DNA of 64,000 bases from the NCBI GenBank assembly GCA_965203665.1, contig OZ241905.1, positions 2,418,001 through 2,482,000 on the forward strand, in the 5' to 3' direction. Below the pieces are notes generated by a model. That model worked only from the letters and a program-made list of their open reading frames with translations. It was not told the DNA's origin and searched no databases. Within the stretch, counting starts at the first letter, position 1; every line of letters begins with the position of its first letter. The stretch comes from Bin75 sp965203665 (lineage in GTDB: Bacteria > Nitrospirota > Nitrospiria > Nitrospirales > UBA8639). Shown here piece by piece: positions 32,278 through 41,417 of this stretch. The position numbers were made by a program, and so were the translations under genes.

Positions 32278-32835
32278 GTGGCCTCGCTCAGTTTCAGTGT
32301 GAAAGACGTGCCTCCGGAAGGCACGCGTGTTGCCTGCGTCGTCGGGAAAGAGGACTTGCAGTTAGACGAGAACGATCCCGGCATCCAAGACGTGCTCGCG
32401 TTGACGGCGACGATCCATGCCGAGGAGACGGACTTTCTGGTGGAGGGCGAACTGAACGGCTTGCTCCTCCATGAATGTGTCCGTTGTCTTGAAACGTTTG
32501 CTATGCCGTCGGATCTTTCGTTTCGGGCCGTGTACAAGGATCCGGAGCGGCGGCAGTCGAAAAGCGCGGAAACGGTCCACGGGGATTCGAGGTCTGAAGA
32601 GACGGACGGCCATTCCGTGGTTGAACAACGGATTGAATTGCAAGAGATGCTTCGTGAACAACTCATTCTGTCCATCCCGATGCAACCCCTCTGTTCGGAG
32701 GGGTGTCAAGGTCTATGTCAGGTGTGCGGGCAAAATCTGAACGTGCAGGGGTGCGGGTGCAAGGAGGTCAAAACGGAGTCTCCCTTTGCGGTCCTGCAAG
32801 CGGCCTTCAAACAGTCACAGAAACCATTGGCGTGA
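32278..32835 (+). CDS. DUF177 (YceD family) protein, 23S rRNA accumulation factor
   Basis: DUF177 proteins precede rpmF in most bacteria and promote 23S rRNA accumulation or large-subunit assembly. The 185-aa product has a central ECVRCLETF cysteine pair and a C-terminal cysteine cluster (CSEGCQGLCQVCGQNL) that probably binds a metal. The start is GTG 32278. It is followed directly by rpmF, the classic arrangement. Confidence 0.88.
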   Translation: MASLSFSVKDVPPEGTRVACVVGKEDLQLDENDPGIQDVLALTATIHAEETDFLVEGELNGLLLHECVRCLETFAMPSDLSFRAVYKDPERRQSKSAETVHGDSRSEETDGHSVVEQRIELQEMLREQLILSIPMQPLCSEGCQGLCQVCGQNLNVQGCGCKEVKTESPFAVLQAAFKQSQKPLA

Positions 32836-32889
32836 GGTACGCGTAGAACAGACGAACGCGGATCGTTTCCGTGACGTGAGGAGAACACA

Positions 32890-33072
32890 ATGGCGAATCC
32901 CAAACATCGACATTCCAAATCCAGGCGGGATAAACGGCGCACGCACAAAAAACTCGGCATGCCGAGTTTTTCCATTTGTCCTCAATGTCACGAACGTATG
33001 TTGCCTCATCGGACCTGCCTGTCGTGCGGTTACTACAAGCGGATAGCGATCATCGCAATTCAGGAAAGCTAG
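32890..33072 (+). CDS. rpmF: 50S ribosomal protein L32
   Basis: L32 is a small zinc-ribbon ribosomal protein. The 60-aa product begins MANPKHRHSKSRRDKRRTH and has the four-cysteine ribbon CPQC ... CLSC. The C-terminus GYYKRIAI is typical. GTGAGGAGAAC precedes the ATG. The rpmF-plsX junction is a widely conserved link between translation and lipid synthesis. Confidence 0.96.
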   Translation: MANPKHRHSKSRRDKRRTHKKLGMPSFSICPQCHERMLPHRTCLSCGYYKRIAIIAIQES

Positions 33073-33151
33073 GGAAGCGCTGATCCGGAATCGGCGGTTC
33101 CTTGCGCGGTTTTGATTCTACCCTCCTGCTTTGGAGGCTGACGCACGATTC

Positions 33152-34183
33152 ATGAAGATAGCTCTTGATGCCATGGGCGGGGACCACGGCCTGAGCCCCG
33201 TCGTCGAAGGTGCCCTCCAAGCCCTCAAAGAACTTGACGTTGAATTAGTCCTCGTCGGTCACGAAGACTCACTCCGCTCGGAATTGGAACGCGTCCAGTG
33301 CACGGACCCGCGCGTGACGATCCACCACGCCCCCCAAACGGTGGATATGCATGAATCTCCCGCGCAAGTGGCGCGAAAAAAACGCGACTCGTCCATTTGG
33401 GTGGCGACCGATCTGGTCAAGACCGGCGAAGCCCAGGCGGTGGTAAGCGCCGGCAACACGGGCGCCGCCATGGTGTCGGCTTTTTTTCTGCTCGGGACCA
33501 TCAAGGGTGTTGAGCGACCGGCCATTGCGGCTACCTTGCCGACTATACGGGACACGGCCATCATGTTGGACGTCGGGGCGACGGTCGATTGTTCCGCTCA
33601 ACAGTTGCAGCAGTTCGCCATCATGGGCCATGAGTATGCCAAACACCTCATGGATATCGCGCAGCCTCGCGTGGGACTCCTCAGTATCGGAGAAGAAGCG
33701 ACCAAGGGCAATGAAGTGACGAAAGAGGCCTTTCGGCTGCTCAAGGAAAGTTCCTTGAATTTTATCGGGAACGTTGAAGGCAAGGACGTCTACAGCGGGA
33801 CGGCCGACGTGATCGTCTGTGACGGGTTTCTGGGCAACGTGTCGTTGAAAATCTCCGAAGGCCTGGCGGAAGCCATGAAGAAAATCCTCATGAGTGAAGT
33901 GATGAATTCGACCCTGGGGCGTTTGTCGTTGGCCTTTATGACGGGTCCGCTCATGCGATTGAAGCGGCGGACGGATTATGCCGAATTCGGCGGCGCTCCG
34001 CTTCTGGGCGTGAATGGGGTGTGCATGATCTGTCATGGCCGGTCTTCGGCCAAGGCCATTAAAAACGCCATCAGGCGGGCGGACGCCCTAGCCCAAGGCC
34101 GGTTGATCGACCTGATCCGGCGCGATATTGCCGAAAGTCTGACCTCCCCGATGACGCCCAGCCCGCAAATGGCCTGTGAATGA
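33152..34183 (+). CDS. plsX: Phosphate acyltransferase PlsX
   Basis: PlsX converts acyl-ACP to acyl-phosphate for phospholipid synthesis. From ATG 33152 it is 343 aa, starting MKIALDAMGGDHGLSPVVEGA, the family hallmark. Other motifs are VVSAGNTGAAM, DVGATVDC, SIGEEATKGNE and VVCDGFLGNVSLK (here IVCDGFLGN). A TTG at 33131 would extend it by seven residues. It overlaps fabH by ATGA. Confidence 0.95.
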   Translation: MKIALDAMGGDHGLSPVVEGALQALKELDVELVLVGHEDSLRSELERVQCTDPRVTIHHAPQTVDMHESPAQVARKKRDSSIWVATDLVKTGEAQAVVSAGNTGAAMVSAFFLLGTIKGVERPAIAATLPTIRDTAIMLDVGATVDCSAQQLQQFAIMGHEYAKHLMDIAQPRVGLLSIGEEATKGNEVTKEAFRLLKESSLNFIGNVEGKDVYSGTADVIVCDGFLGNVSLKISEGLAEAMKKILMSEVMNSTLGRLSLAFMTGPLMRLKRRTDYAEFGGAPLLGVNGVCMICHGRSSAKAIKNAIRRADALAQGRLIDLIRRDIAESLTSPMTPSPQMACE

Positions 34184-35154
34184 GAAGCCGGATACTCGGG
34201 ACGGGGTCCTATGCTCCCAAACAGGTGCTGACCAATGCCGACCTCGAAGCCATGGTGGAGACGTCGGATTCCTGGATCGTAGAACGCACGGGCATTCGCG
34301 AGCGACGCCTGGCCGCCCCCGATGAAGCCTGTTCGGACCTCGGCGTGCTGGCGGCGCAGCAGGCCTTGGCAGACGCCAACGTGCAGGCAGCCCAACTCGA
34401 TCTGATCCTCGTGGCCACCTGTACCGGGGATTCCCCTCTCCCGTCCACCGCGTCCTTGATTCAACACCGGCTTGGCGCCGAAAACGCCGCGGCCTGCGAT
34501 ATTTCCGCCGCGTGCTGCGGGTTCGTGTACGGCCTGTCGGTGGCCGACGCCTTTGTGCGGACGGGGCACAAGTACGTGCTGGTTATCGGGTCGGAAGTCA
34601 TGTCGTCCATTACGGATTGGACGGACCGGAACACCTGTGTCCTCTTCGGGGATGGAGCGGGCGCGGTAGTGCTGGGCCCGACGGACGACGACCGGGGCAT
34701 CCTCTCCGTCCACTTACACGCGGATGGGCGGTTGTCCGATTTGATTTGCGTGCCGGGCGGCGGGTCGAGTCTCCCTCCGTCGGAACGCGTGTTGGCCGAA
34801 CGCCTGCATTGCGTCAAAATGCGCGGCAATGAAACTTTCAAGATTGCCGTCAAAACCATGGAAGAGGCCATACGGGAGGCCGTTGCGGCGCAGGGGCTCG
34901 GCATTGACGACATTGATTGCCTGGTTCCCCACCAGGCCAACATCCGCATTTTACGGGCCGTCGGGCAACGCATCGGGTTGTCTCCGGACCGGATCATGAT
35001 CAACGTCGACCGGTACGGCAACACCTCGGCCGCGTCAATTCCCTTGGCCTTGGACGAAGCCGCCAGGAACGGAACGATCCGGGAAGGAAGTCTGGTCGTC
35101 ATGGCGGCGTTCGGGGCAGGTCTCACGTGGGCCTCCGGCGTAATGCGATGGTAG
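34180..35154 (+). CDS. fabH: Beta-ketoacyl-ACP synthase III FabH
   Basis: FabH condenses acetyl-CoA with malonyl-ACP to start fatty-acid elongation. The 324-aa thiolase-fold enzyme has its full Cys-His-Asn triad: Cys112 in DISAACCGF, His251 in VPHQAN and Asn281 in RYGNTSAASIP. The usual AACSGF is AACCGF here, a Ser-to-Cys change beside the nucleophile. The start overlaps plsX by 4 bases. Confidence 0.95.
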   Translation: MRSRILGTGSYAPKQVLTNADLEAMVETSDSWIVERTGIRERRLAAPDEACSDLGVLAAQQALADANVQAAQLDLILVATCTGDSPLPSTASLIQHRLGAENAAACDISAACCGFVYGLSVADAFVRTGHKYVLVIGSEVMSSITDWTDRNTCVLFGDGAGAVVLGPTDDDRGILSVHLHADGRLSDLICVPGGGSSLPPSERVLAERLHCVKMRGNETFKIAVKTMEEAIREAVAAQGLGIDDIDCLVPHQANIRILRAVGQRIGLSPDRIMINVDRYGNTSAASIPLALDEAARNGTIREGSLVVMAAFGAGLTWASGVMRW

Positions 35155-35166
35155 AAAGGATCAATT

Positions 35167-35976
35167 ATGGCTACGGATGAAAGACCGGGAGAATGGGCGT
35201 TAGTCTTGGGCGCCTCGAGCGGATTCGGCAGGGCCGTGGCCTTGGAGCTGGCGGCGCTCGGCATGAATATCGTGGGGGTGCATTTGGACCGAAAATCCAC
35301 GCTCCCGGACGTGGATCGTCTCGTGGCGGATCTCCATGCCCTCGGGCGGGAAACCCTCTTTTTCAATGTTAATGCCGCGGACGCGGAGAAGCGCCGTGAA
35401 GTCGTGGACGCCGTTGAAGCCAGATTCCGGGCTCATGGCGAGCCGGCAACGATTCGCGTCTTTCTCCATTCCCTGGCCTTCGGCACGCTACGACGGTTCG
35501 TCACCGAAACGCGTGCCGATGCCGTGAGTAAAGCCCAGGTCGATATGACGCTGGACGTCATGGCCAACAGTTTGGTGTATTGGGTGCAGGAGTTGCTCGC
35601 ACGGGGACTCATGGGCAACGGCGGACGAATTTTTGCGATGACCAGTGCGGGCGGCGCGCGGGTGTGGTCCACCTATGGAGCGGTCTCCGCGGCAAAGGCG
35701 GCCCTGGAATCCCACGTGCGCCAGCTTGCGCTGGAATTGGCGCCCATGGGGATTACGGCGAACGCGATCATGGCCGGCGTCACCGATACCCCGGCCTTGC
35801 GGAAAATTCCGGGGTCGGACGACATGATCGCCATGGCCCAACGGAAGAATCCCTCGGGCCGCTTGACCTCGCCGCAGGACGTGGCGGAAGCCATCGGCTT
35901 GCTGAGCCAACCCAAGTCGCATTGGATGACCGGCAACGTCATCTGTGTGGATGGAGGCGAGTTCATCGTAGACTGA
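35167..35976 (+). CDS. SDR-family enoyl-ACP reductase candidate (FabL-like)
   Basis: This is a 269-aa short-chain dehydrogenase with an N-terminal GASSGFG nucleotide-binding motif. The catalytic spacing is Tyr170-x6-Lys177 (YGAVSAAK), the arrangement of enoyl-ACP reductases FabI and FabL, not the Tyr-x3-Lys of FabG. A FHSLAFG-like segment (FLHSLAFG) and ITANAIMAGVTDTPAL are also FabL-like. It sits inside the fab cluster between fabH and fabD, and no other enoyl reductase is in the window. Enoyl-ACP reduction is a well-supported inference, but cofactor and substrate are untested. Confidence 0.75.
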   Translation: MATDERPGEWALVLGASSGFGRAVALELAALGMNIVGVHLDRKSTLPDVDRLVADLHALGRETLFFNVNAADAEKRREVVDAVEARFRAHGEPATIRVFLHSLAFGTLRRFVTETRADAVSKAQVDMTLDVMANSLVYWVQELLARGLMGNGGRIFAMTSAGGARVWSTYGAVSAAKAALESHVRQLALELAPMGITANAIMAGVTDTPALRKIPGSDDMIAMAQRKNPSGRLTSPQDVAEAIGLLSQPKSHWMTGNVICVDGGEFIVD

Positions 35977-36055
35977 CCGCTCCGGCTCGGTTCCGGCCCC
36001 TCGGCGTTTTTATCCGTTGACTTTCCCGACGGTTTCACTCATACCTTAACTGCCT

Positions 36056-36991
36056 ATGTCCGACCCAATCGCATTCCTGTTTCCCGGTCAAGGCTCGCAG
36101 ACCGTTGGGATGGGGCAAGCGTGGCGTGAGGCGTATCCGCAACTCATGGCCTTGTTTGAGGAAGCCAACGCGATCCTGGGATACGACCTGCAGGCCCTGT
36201 GCTTTGAAGGGCCGGCGGAACAACTCAATCGAACGGAATATACCCAACCCGCGTTGCTGGTGACGAGCCTCATTGCCTGGCGGGCTTTGGATGCACGCCT
36301 CCAGCCTTCCGCTGTGGCGGGGCACAGTTTGGGCGAATATTCGGCCCTCGTGGCCGCGGGGGGGCTGTCGTTTCCTGACGCCGTGGCGTTGGTGCACAAA
36401 CGGGCTCGATACATGGAAGAGGCGGTCCCTCCGGGGAGCGGGTTGGTCGTGGCGTTACTCGGGTTGGCAGGAGAGGTGGTCAAGGACATTTGCCGGGAGG
36501 CGCAATCCGTGGGCGTCGTGGCCGCAGCCAATTTTAACTCTCCGGGGCAGGTCGTGATCGCGGGTGAAAAAGCCGCGGTGGAACGGGCAATCGAGTTGGC
36601 CAAAGTGCAAGGGTGCCGGAAATCCATTCCGTTGCCCGTGAGCGTACCGGTTCATACGTCCTTGATGCAGCCGGCCGCGGACCGGCTGGCTCCGCACGTG
36701 CACGCGGTACAACTTTCCGATTTGACCGTGCCGCTTTTTAACAACGTCGAGGCGCGTCCGTTGGTTCGTGCCGAAGAGGTGCGCCGCTCCCTGATTAGCC
36801 AGTTACCCTCCTCCGTGTTATGGGAGCACACCATTCGCGCGATGTGGGAGCAGGGCATCCGGACGTTTATCGAGATCGGGCCGGGGATGGTGTTGACCCG
36901 GGTCGCCAAGCGTATTGTGCCGGAGGCGGAACTACATCATATTCAGGACCCGGAGTCCCTGGAAAAGACCTTGACGGCCATGCGTCATTGA
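36056..36991 (+). CDS. fabD: Malonyl-CoA:ACP acyltransferase FabD
   Basis: FabD loads malonate from CoA to ACP. The 311-aa protein has FLFPGQGSQTVGMG at the start, the nucleophile Ser91 in GHSLGEYSAL, and NFNSPGQVVIAG. The catalytic His is in PVSVPVHTSLM, and IEIGPGMVLT follows. It belongs to the fab operon, followed by fabG after 39 bases. Confidence 0.96.
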   Translation: MSDPIAFLFPGQGSQTVGMGQAWREAYPQLMALFEEANAILGYDLQALCFEGPAEQLNRTEYTQPALLVTSLIAWRALDARLQPSAVAGHSLGEYSALVAAGGLSFPDAVALVHKRARYMEEAVPPGSGLVVALLGLAGEVVKDICREAQSVGVVAAANFNSPGQVVIAGEKAAVERAIELAKVQGCRKSIPLPVSVPVHTSLMQPAADRLAPHVHAVQLSDLTVPLFNNVEARPLVRAEEVRRSLISQLPSSVLWEHTIRAMWEQGIRTFIEIGPGMVLTRVAKRIVPEAELHHIQDPESLEKTLTAMRH

Positions 36992-37030
36992 CGGTAAGAC
37001 GCAGTTCCGCAACAGAAGAACGAGGGAAGC

Positions 37031-37771
37031 GTGCTGGAAGGAAAAAAAGCCATTGTGACGGGCGCGGCGCAAGGCATTGGGCAAGCCATTGCAGAATGCT
37101 TTGCGAAAGCCGGCGCCGACGTGGCCGTGGTGGACCTCGAAGCCGACCGGTGCGCCGATACGCTGCAATTGGTGGAATCCCAGAGAGGTCGGGGCTTGGC
37201 GTTGTCGGCCAACGTGGCCCAGTGGGAAGCCGTCAAGGGGATGGTCGATCACGTGATGAAGGAATGGGGGCGCGTGGATGTGTTGGTCAATAATGCGGGT
37301 ATTACCCGTGACGGGTTGATCATGCGTATGAAAGAAGAGGATTGGAGCGCCGTCCTCCAAGTCAATCTCACCGGGACGTTTTATTGTACCAAGGCGATTC
37401 TGGGTCCCATGACCAAACAGCGATCAGGCCGGATTATCAACATGGCCTCGATCGTCGGGGCAATCGGAAACGCGGGGCAGGCGAACTACGCCGCGTCGAA
37501 AGCCGCGGTCATCGGGTTCACGAAATCCGTCGCTCGCGAATATGCGAGCCGGAACATCACGGTGAACGCGGTGGCTCCGGGATTTATCGACACGGCGATG
37601 ACCCGGGCCTTGAACCAGGACGTCAAGGACACGTTGTTGCAACAGATTCCGCTGGGTCGATTGGGGCAACCCGCCGAGGTGGCGGAAGCCGTCCGCTTCT
37701 TGGCATCGGACACCGCGGGGTATATCACCGGACAGGTAGTGCACGTGAATGGCGGGATGCACATGGCGTAA
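37031..37771 (+). CDS. fabG: 3-oxoacyl-ACP reductase FabG
   Basis: FabG is the NADPH-dependent reductase of the elongation cycle. The 246-aa SDR has TGAAQGIGQAIA at the N-terminus, NNAGITRDGLIMRM and the catalytic Tyr153-x3-Lys157 (YAASK). VAPGFIDTAMT and the C-terminal GGMHMA are also typical. The start is GTG 37031 after a GAGGGAAGC ribosome-binding site. Its Tyr-x3-Lys spacing contrasts with the FabL-like protein two genes upstream. Confidence 0.96.
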   Translation: MLEGKKAIVTGAAQGIGQAIAECFAKAGADVAVVDLEADRCADTLQLVESQRGRGLALSANVAQWEAVKGMVDHVMKEWGRVDVLVNNAGITRDGLIMRMKEEDWSAVLQVNLTGTFYCTKAILGPMTKQRSGRIINMASIVGAIGNAGQANYAASKAAVIGFTKSVAREYASRNITVNAVAPGFIDTAMTRALNQDVKDTLLQQIPLGRLGQPAEVAEAVRFLASDTAGYITGQVVHVNGGMHMA

Positions 37772-37815
37772 CAGGATGAATGACTTCTATTGTTTAACAG
37801 GAGGTGCGAAGGTCA

Positions 37816-38046
37816 ATGGCCGCTGAAGAACGTATTCGAAAGATCATTGCCGAACAATTGGGTGTAGAAGAAGAAGACGTCGTCCCCGACGCGTCCTTTG
37901 TCGAGGATTTGGGGGCCGACTCCTTGGATACGGTTGAACTGGTGATGGCGCTTGAGGAAGAATTCGACGTGGAAATTCCCGATGAAGACGCGGAAAAAAT
38001 TCAAAAAGTTTCCCAAGCCATCGAGTATATCAAAGAGAAAACCTGA
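37816..38046 (+). CDS. acpP: Acyl carrier protein
   Basis: ACP carries growing acyl chains on 4'-phosphopantetheine. The 76-aa acidic protein has the attachment site Ser36 in LGADSLDTVELVMALEE. ATG 37816 was chosen because AGGAGGTG lies just upstream (37799-37806); a longer frame from 37804 would start inside that site. It lies between fabG and fabF as usual. Confidence 0.97.
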   Translation: MAAEERIRKIIAEQLGVEEEDVVPDASFVEDLGADSLDTVELVMALEEEFDVEIPDEDAEKIQKVSQAIEYIKEKT

Positions 38047-38058
38047 TCCACGGCGCCC

Positions 38059-39324
38059 ATGACCGAATATCCCCCCCGTCGGCGCGTGGTGATCACCGGC
38101 CTGGGAGCCGTGACGCCCTTGGGAGTCGGTGTCGACAAAACCTGGCACGCGGTGTGTGCCGGGCAGTCGGGAATCGGCCCCATCACGCGCTTTGATGCGT
38201 CCGGTTATCCCTGCCAAATTGCGGCCGAGGTCAAGGACTTCGACCCGGCCGATCACATTGAAAAAAAAGAAATCAAGAAAATGGATACGTTCATCCAGTA
38301 CGCCATGGCCGCAAGCCGGGAGGCGGTGGATGACGCGGGACTGACAATCACCCCCGACACGGCCGAACGGGTCGGGGTCTATATCGGGGCGGGCATCGGC
38401 GGATTGCCGGCCATTGAGCAGTATCACAAGGTGCTTCAGGACAAGGGGCCGGGGCGCGTCAGCCCGTTTTTCATCCCGATGGTCATCGTCAATTTGGCTT
38501 CGGGCCAGGTGGCGATCCGGTTTGGAGCCAAGGGCCCCAATTCGTGCGCCGTGACGGCTTGTGCCACGGGGAACCACTGCATCGGAGACGCCTACCGGAT
38601 TATTCAACGCGGTGAAGCGGACGTGATGTTGGCCGGCGGGACCGAATCCACGATTTGCCCGTTGGCCCTTGCGGGTTTCGCCGCAGCCAAAGCGTTATCG
38701 CGTCGCAACGACGACCCGCAACGGGCGAGTCGTCCGTTTGACCGTGACCGGGATGGATTCGTCATCGGAGAGGGCGCGGGCGTGCTGGTGTTGGAAGAAT
38801 TGGAGCATGCGCAAAAGCGCGGAGCCAAAATCTACGGAGAGCTGGCCGGCTACGCCATGACCAGCGATGCCTATCACATCACCGCGCCTCCGGATGACGG
38901 CGCCGGCGCCGTGGATTGTATCGAGAAAGCCATTGGTGACGCGGGGATCCCGAAAGCCGCGGTCGGGTACGTGAACGCACATGCGACCTCGACCTTTGCG
39001 GATAAAGTCGAAACGCAGGCGATCAAGACCGTATTCGGGGACCACGCCGCCAAACTGCCGGTGAGTTCCACGAAATCCATGCTCGGCCATTTGTTGGGAG
39101 CGGCCGGCGGAGTCGAAGCCGTAGTGACCACCCTGGCGCTGCATCATGGCCTGTTGCCGCCGACGATCAACTTGGAGAATCCTGATCCCGAGTGTGATCT
39201 GGATTATATCCCCGGGCAGGCCCGTCAGGCTCCCATCGACGCCGCGCTGTCGAATGCCTTTGGCTTTGGCGGAGTGAATGCCTGCCTGGTCATCAAGTCC
39301 ACACGAGGGAGCCGGGAAGTATAG
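38059..39324 (+). CDS. fabF: Beta-ketoacyl-ACP synthase II FabF
   Basis: FabF extends acyl-ACPs with malonyl-ACP. The 421-aa enzyme has RRRVVITGLGAVTPLG at the start and the nucleophile Cys168 in TACATGNH. The two catalytic histidines are in NAHATSTF and SMLGHLLGAAG, followed by NAFGFGGVNACL. It is the last lipid gene of the cluster; the rnc GTG start follows its TAG directly. Confidence 0.96.
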   Translation: MTEYPPRRRVVITGLGAVTPLGVGVDKTWHAVCAGQSGIGPITRFDASGYPCQIAAEVKDFDPADHIEKKEIKKMDTFIQYAMAASREAVDDAGLTITPDTAERVGVYIGAGIGGLPAIEQYHKVLQDKGPGRVSPFFIPMVIVNLASGQVAIRFGAKGPNSCAVTACATGNHCIGDAYRIIQRGEADVMLAGGTESTICPLALAGFAAAKALSRRNDDPQRASRPFDRDRDGFVIGEGAGVLVLEELEHAQKRGAKIYGELAGYAMTSDAYHITAPPDDGAGAVDCIEKAIGDAGIPKAAVGYVNAHATSTFADKVETQAIKTVFGDHAAKLPVSSTKSMLGHLLGAAGGVEAVVTTLALHHGLLPPTINLENPDPECDLDYIPGQARQAPIDAALSNAFGFGGVNACLVIKSTRGSREV

Positions 39325-40101
39325 GTGCTTTCGACGTCGGCCGGACCCCACCATCAGAAAAAGAGCTCGAAGGTGTCTGAGGAGGCGCATCAACGACTTC
39401 CGTATGAGTTTCGCGACCTCGCGTTATTGAAAGAGGCGTTGACGCATCGTTCCCACCTTCAAGAAAAACCCGTTTCGGAGGACAAACAGAATGAACGCCT
39501 CGAGTTTTTAGGCGATGCGGTATTGGGGTTGATCGTGAGTGAGTATGTGGCGGAAACTTTTCCCGAGTTGGCTGAAGGGGATTTGTCACAAATCCGGGCC
39601 CGGCTCGTGGGACGGCCCGCGCTGGCGGAAGCCGCGCGGAGCTTACGGCTCGGTGACATGCTCCGTCTGGGTCGCGGAGAAGAACGCACCAAGGGCAGAG
39701 ACAAGGCGTCCCTTTTGGCAAATGCGTTGGAGGCCGTGATTGGGGCCGTGTATATGGATGGCGGACTGACCGCGGCCAGGACGTTTACGTTGCAGGTCCT
39801 GGACGCGCAACTCAAAGCCTTGCATCAGGATGACCTCGCGGGGTTCAGGCGGGACTACAAGAGTCAATTGCAGGAATGGTGTCAGCGCCACGTCCATGTC
39901 CTGCCGGTGTATGCCGTGATCGAAGAATCGGGGCCTGATCATCAAAAAACATTTGAGGTCACGGTGGAAATTGAACAACAATGCCGTGGAAGCGGGAAGG
40001 GGCACAGCAAGAAAGTGGCGGAACAGCACGCGGCCAAACAGGCGCTCGAACAACTTCAGGCTGCGAGTGACGAGGGTAAGGATTTCACGGGTAGTATCTG
40101 A
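39325..40101 (+). CDS. rnc: Ribonuclease III
   Basis: RNase III cleaves double-stranded RNA in rRNA and mRNA processing. The 258-aa protein has the signature NERLEFLGDAVLG near residues 54-66, a second metal-binding segment (NALEAVIGAVYMDGG), and a C-terminal dsRNA-binding domain ending KKVAEQHAAKQALEQL. GTG 39325 directly abuts the fabF stop; the first 16 residues are not conserved, so a later start is possible. The acpP-fabF-rnc order is common. Confidence 0.95.
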   Translation: MLSTSAGPHHQKKSSKVSEEAHQRLPYEFRDLALLKEALTHRSHLQEKPVSEDKQNERLEFLGDAVLGLIVSEYVAETFPELAEGDLSQIRARLVGRPALAEAARSLRLGDMLRLGRGEERTKGRDKASLLANALEAVIGAVYMDGGLTAARTFTLQVLDAQLKALHQDDLAGFRRDYKSQLQEWCQRHVHVLPVYAVIEESGPDHQKTFEVTVEIEQQCRGSGKGHSKKVAEQHAAKQALEQLQAASDEGKDFTGSI

Positions 40102-40131
40102 GAACAAAAACACAATCGGGAGGATGAGGGA

Positions 40132-40734
40132 ATGATCGGATTACGTGGAGTAAGAAAAGTCCTGTGGGTCATGGGAGTCGTAGTTTTTCTGGCGGGAGTC
40201 ACCGGGGAACGTGTCCTGGCCGGGAATCCGCAGGCACTGCCGGTCGCGGAGGGCAAGGCGCCTCGGGCGATCATCACCACCAAGTTTGGTAAAATGGAAT
40301 TGGTGTTTTTTCCGGAGTTGGCGCCCAAGCACGTGGAAAGCTTTTTGAATTTGGCGAAAAAAGGATTTTATAACGGGACAATCTTTCACCGGGTGATTCC
40401 CGGCTTCATGATTCAAGGCGGCGATCCTAACACCAAAGATCCAAGTAAGCGACATCTCTACGGCATGGGAGGCCCCGGCTATAACGTGCCGGCCGAGTTC
40501 AACAGGATTTCTCATGAACGGGGTATCGTGTCCGCTGCCCGGTCGGCTGATCCCAATAGCGCCGGCTCTCAATTTTTCATCGTGGTAGACAAAGCCTCGT
40601 TTCTGGACGGCCAGTATACGGTATTTGGCGAGGTGGTGAGTGGCATGGAGGTGGCCGACAAAATCGTCAGTCAACCCCGGGATTCGAAAGACAATCCCTT
40701 GGAACGGATTGAAATAACCGTCGAGGTGAAATAA
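40132..40734 (+). CDS. Secreted cyclophilin-type peptidyl-prolyl cis-trans isomerase
   Basis: The 200-aa protein starts with a signal peptide (basic VRKVLWVMGVVVFLAGVTG, predicted cleavage near VLAG, residue 31), so it is probably periplasmic. The cyclophilin domain carries the conserved FHRVIPGFMIQGGDP motif with its catalytic Arg, then SAGSQFFIV and YTVFGEVVSGMEV. It should assist folding of envelope proteins. AGGATGAGGG precedes the ATG. Confidence 0.92.
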   Translation: MIGLRGVRKVLWVMGVVVFLAGVTGERVLAGNPQALPVAEGKAPRAIITTKFGKMELVFFPELAPKHVESFLNLAKKGFYNGTIFHRVIPGFMIQGGDPNTKDPSKRHLYGMGGPGYNVPAEFNRISHERGIVSAARSADPNSAGSQFFIVVDKASFLDGQYTVFGEVVSGMEVADKIVSQPRDSKDNPLERIEITVEVK

Positions 40735-40754
40735 GGCAAGCAGCGGGCCGGTGC

Positions 40755-41417
40755 TTAGCCGAGAGTACTTGGCTGATCTTTCATGGGGGCGCTGCCCGGA
40801 AGGATGATGCGTCCGGCGGTCGTGCCGAGTTTGGTCAGCTTTTCGGCCACGTCAGGGTGACGGCTTTTGAGGAACCCGATCAGCCCGCTGAGAAAGCGAT
40901 TGGACCGAAGCCCGGTTCCCGAAAATTCGGAAATAAACGTCAGGCCGCGATCCAGCACCTCACTCACGAGTTGGGCGTCGGGCTTTTCTCCCTCCATGAA
41001 GGCGTCGTATTCTTTCTTGAGGGCTTCGGTAAAAGGAGGGGCCATCCCCTCAGGCACGTGGATCGGGCTGAAGGAGCGACGCAACGCCTGGATGGCCGCG
41101 ATGACCTCTCCATCCTGCGCGTCGCTCTTCGCATGGAAATGTTTGAACGTCACGGCTTCGAGAAAGTAAAACATCTCGGCGGCCTTGTCTCCGGATTGGT
41201 CAAGCAGGTCCCTATAGAACGTGCGGCGTTCCTGTTCAAACTGGTCCCCGACGCGTTTTTGTTGATATTCCACGTTCGTATCCAGGTACACGCAATCAGC
41301 ATGGCACGCAATACTGACGATGCGGTGCGTCCCACAGCATTGGCTGCAAATGGCGCCGCTTAACGCCGGGCAGGGACGCTTGCCTTTGCGTTCCCGGCAA
41401 TAGATGCACTTGCTCAC
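40755..41417 (-). CDS. Cys-rich N-terminal zinc-binding-like protein, unknown function
   Basis: The 220-aa protein begins (M)SKCIYCRERKGKRPCPALSG and continues CSQCCGTHR and CHADCVYL. This gives a dense set of cysteines and histidines that probably forms a zinc-ribbon module. The rest is helical (EQERRTFYRDLLDQ, KPDAQLVSEVLDRGL) with no recognised catalytic motif. GTG 41417 was chosen because it overlaps the upstream gene's TGA as GTGA and follows AAGGAG. It pairs with the beta-propeller gene. The function is unknown. Confidence 0.75.
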   Translation of the reverse strand: MSKCIYCRERKGKRPCPALSGAICSQCCGTHRIVSIACHADCVYLDTNVEYQQKRVGDQFEQERRTFYRDLLDQSGDKAAEMFYFLEAVTFKHFHAKSDAQDGEVIAAIQALRRSFSPIHVPEGMAPPFTEALKKEYDAFMEGEKPDAQLVSEVLDRGLTFISEFSGTGLRSNRFLSGLIGFLKSRHPDVAEKLTKLGTTAGRIILPGSAPMKDQPSTLG

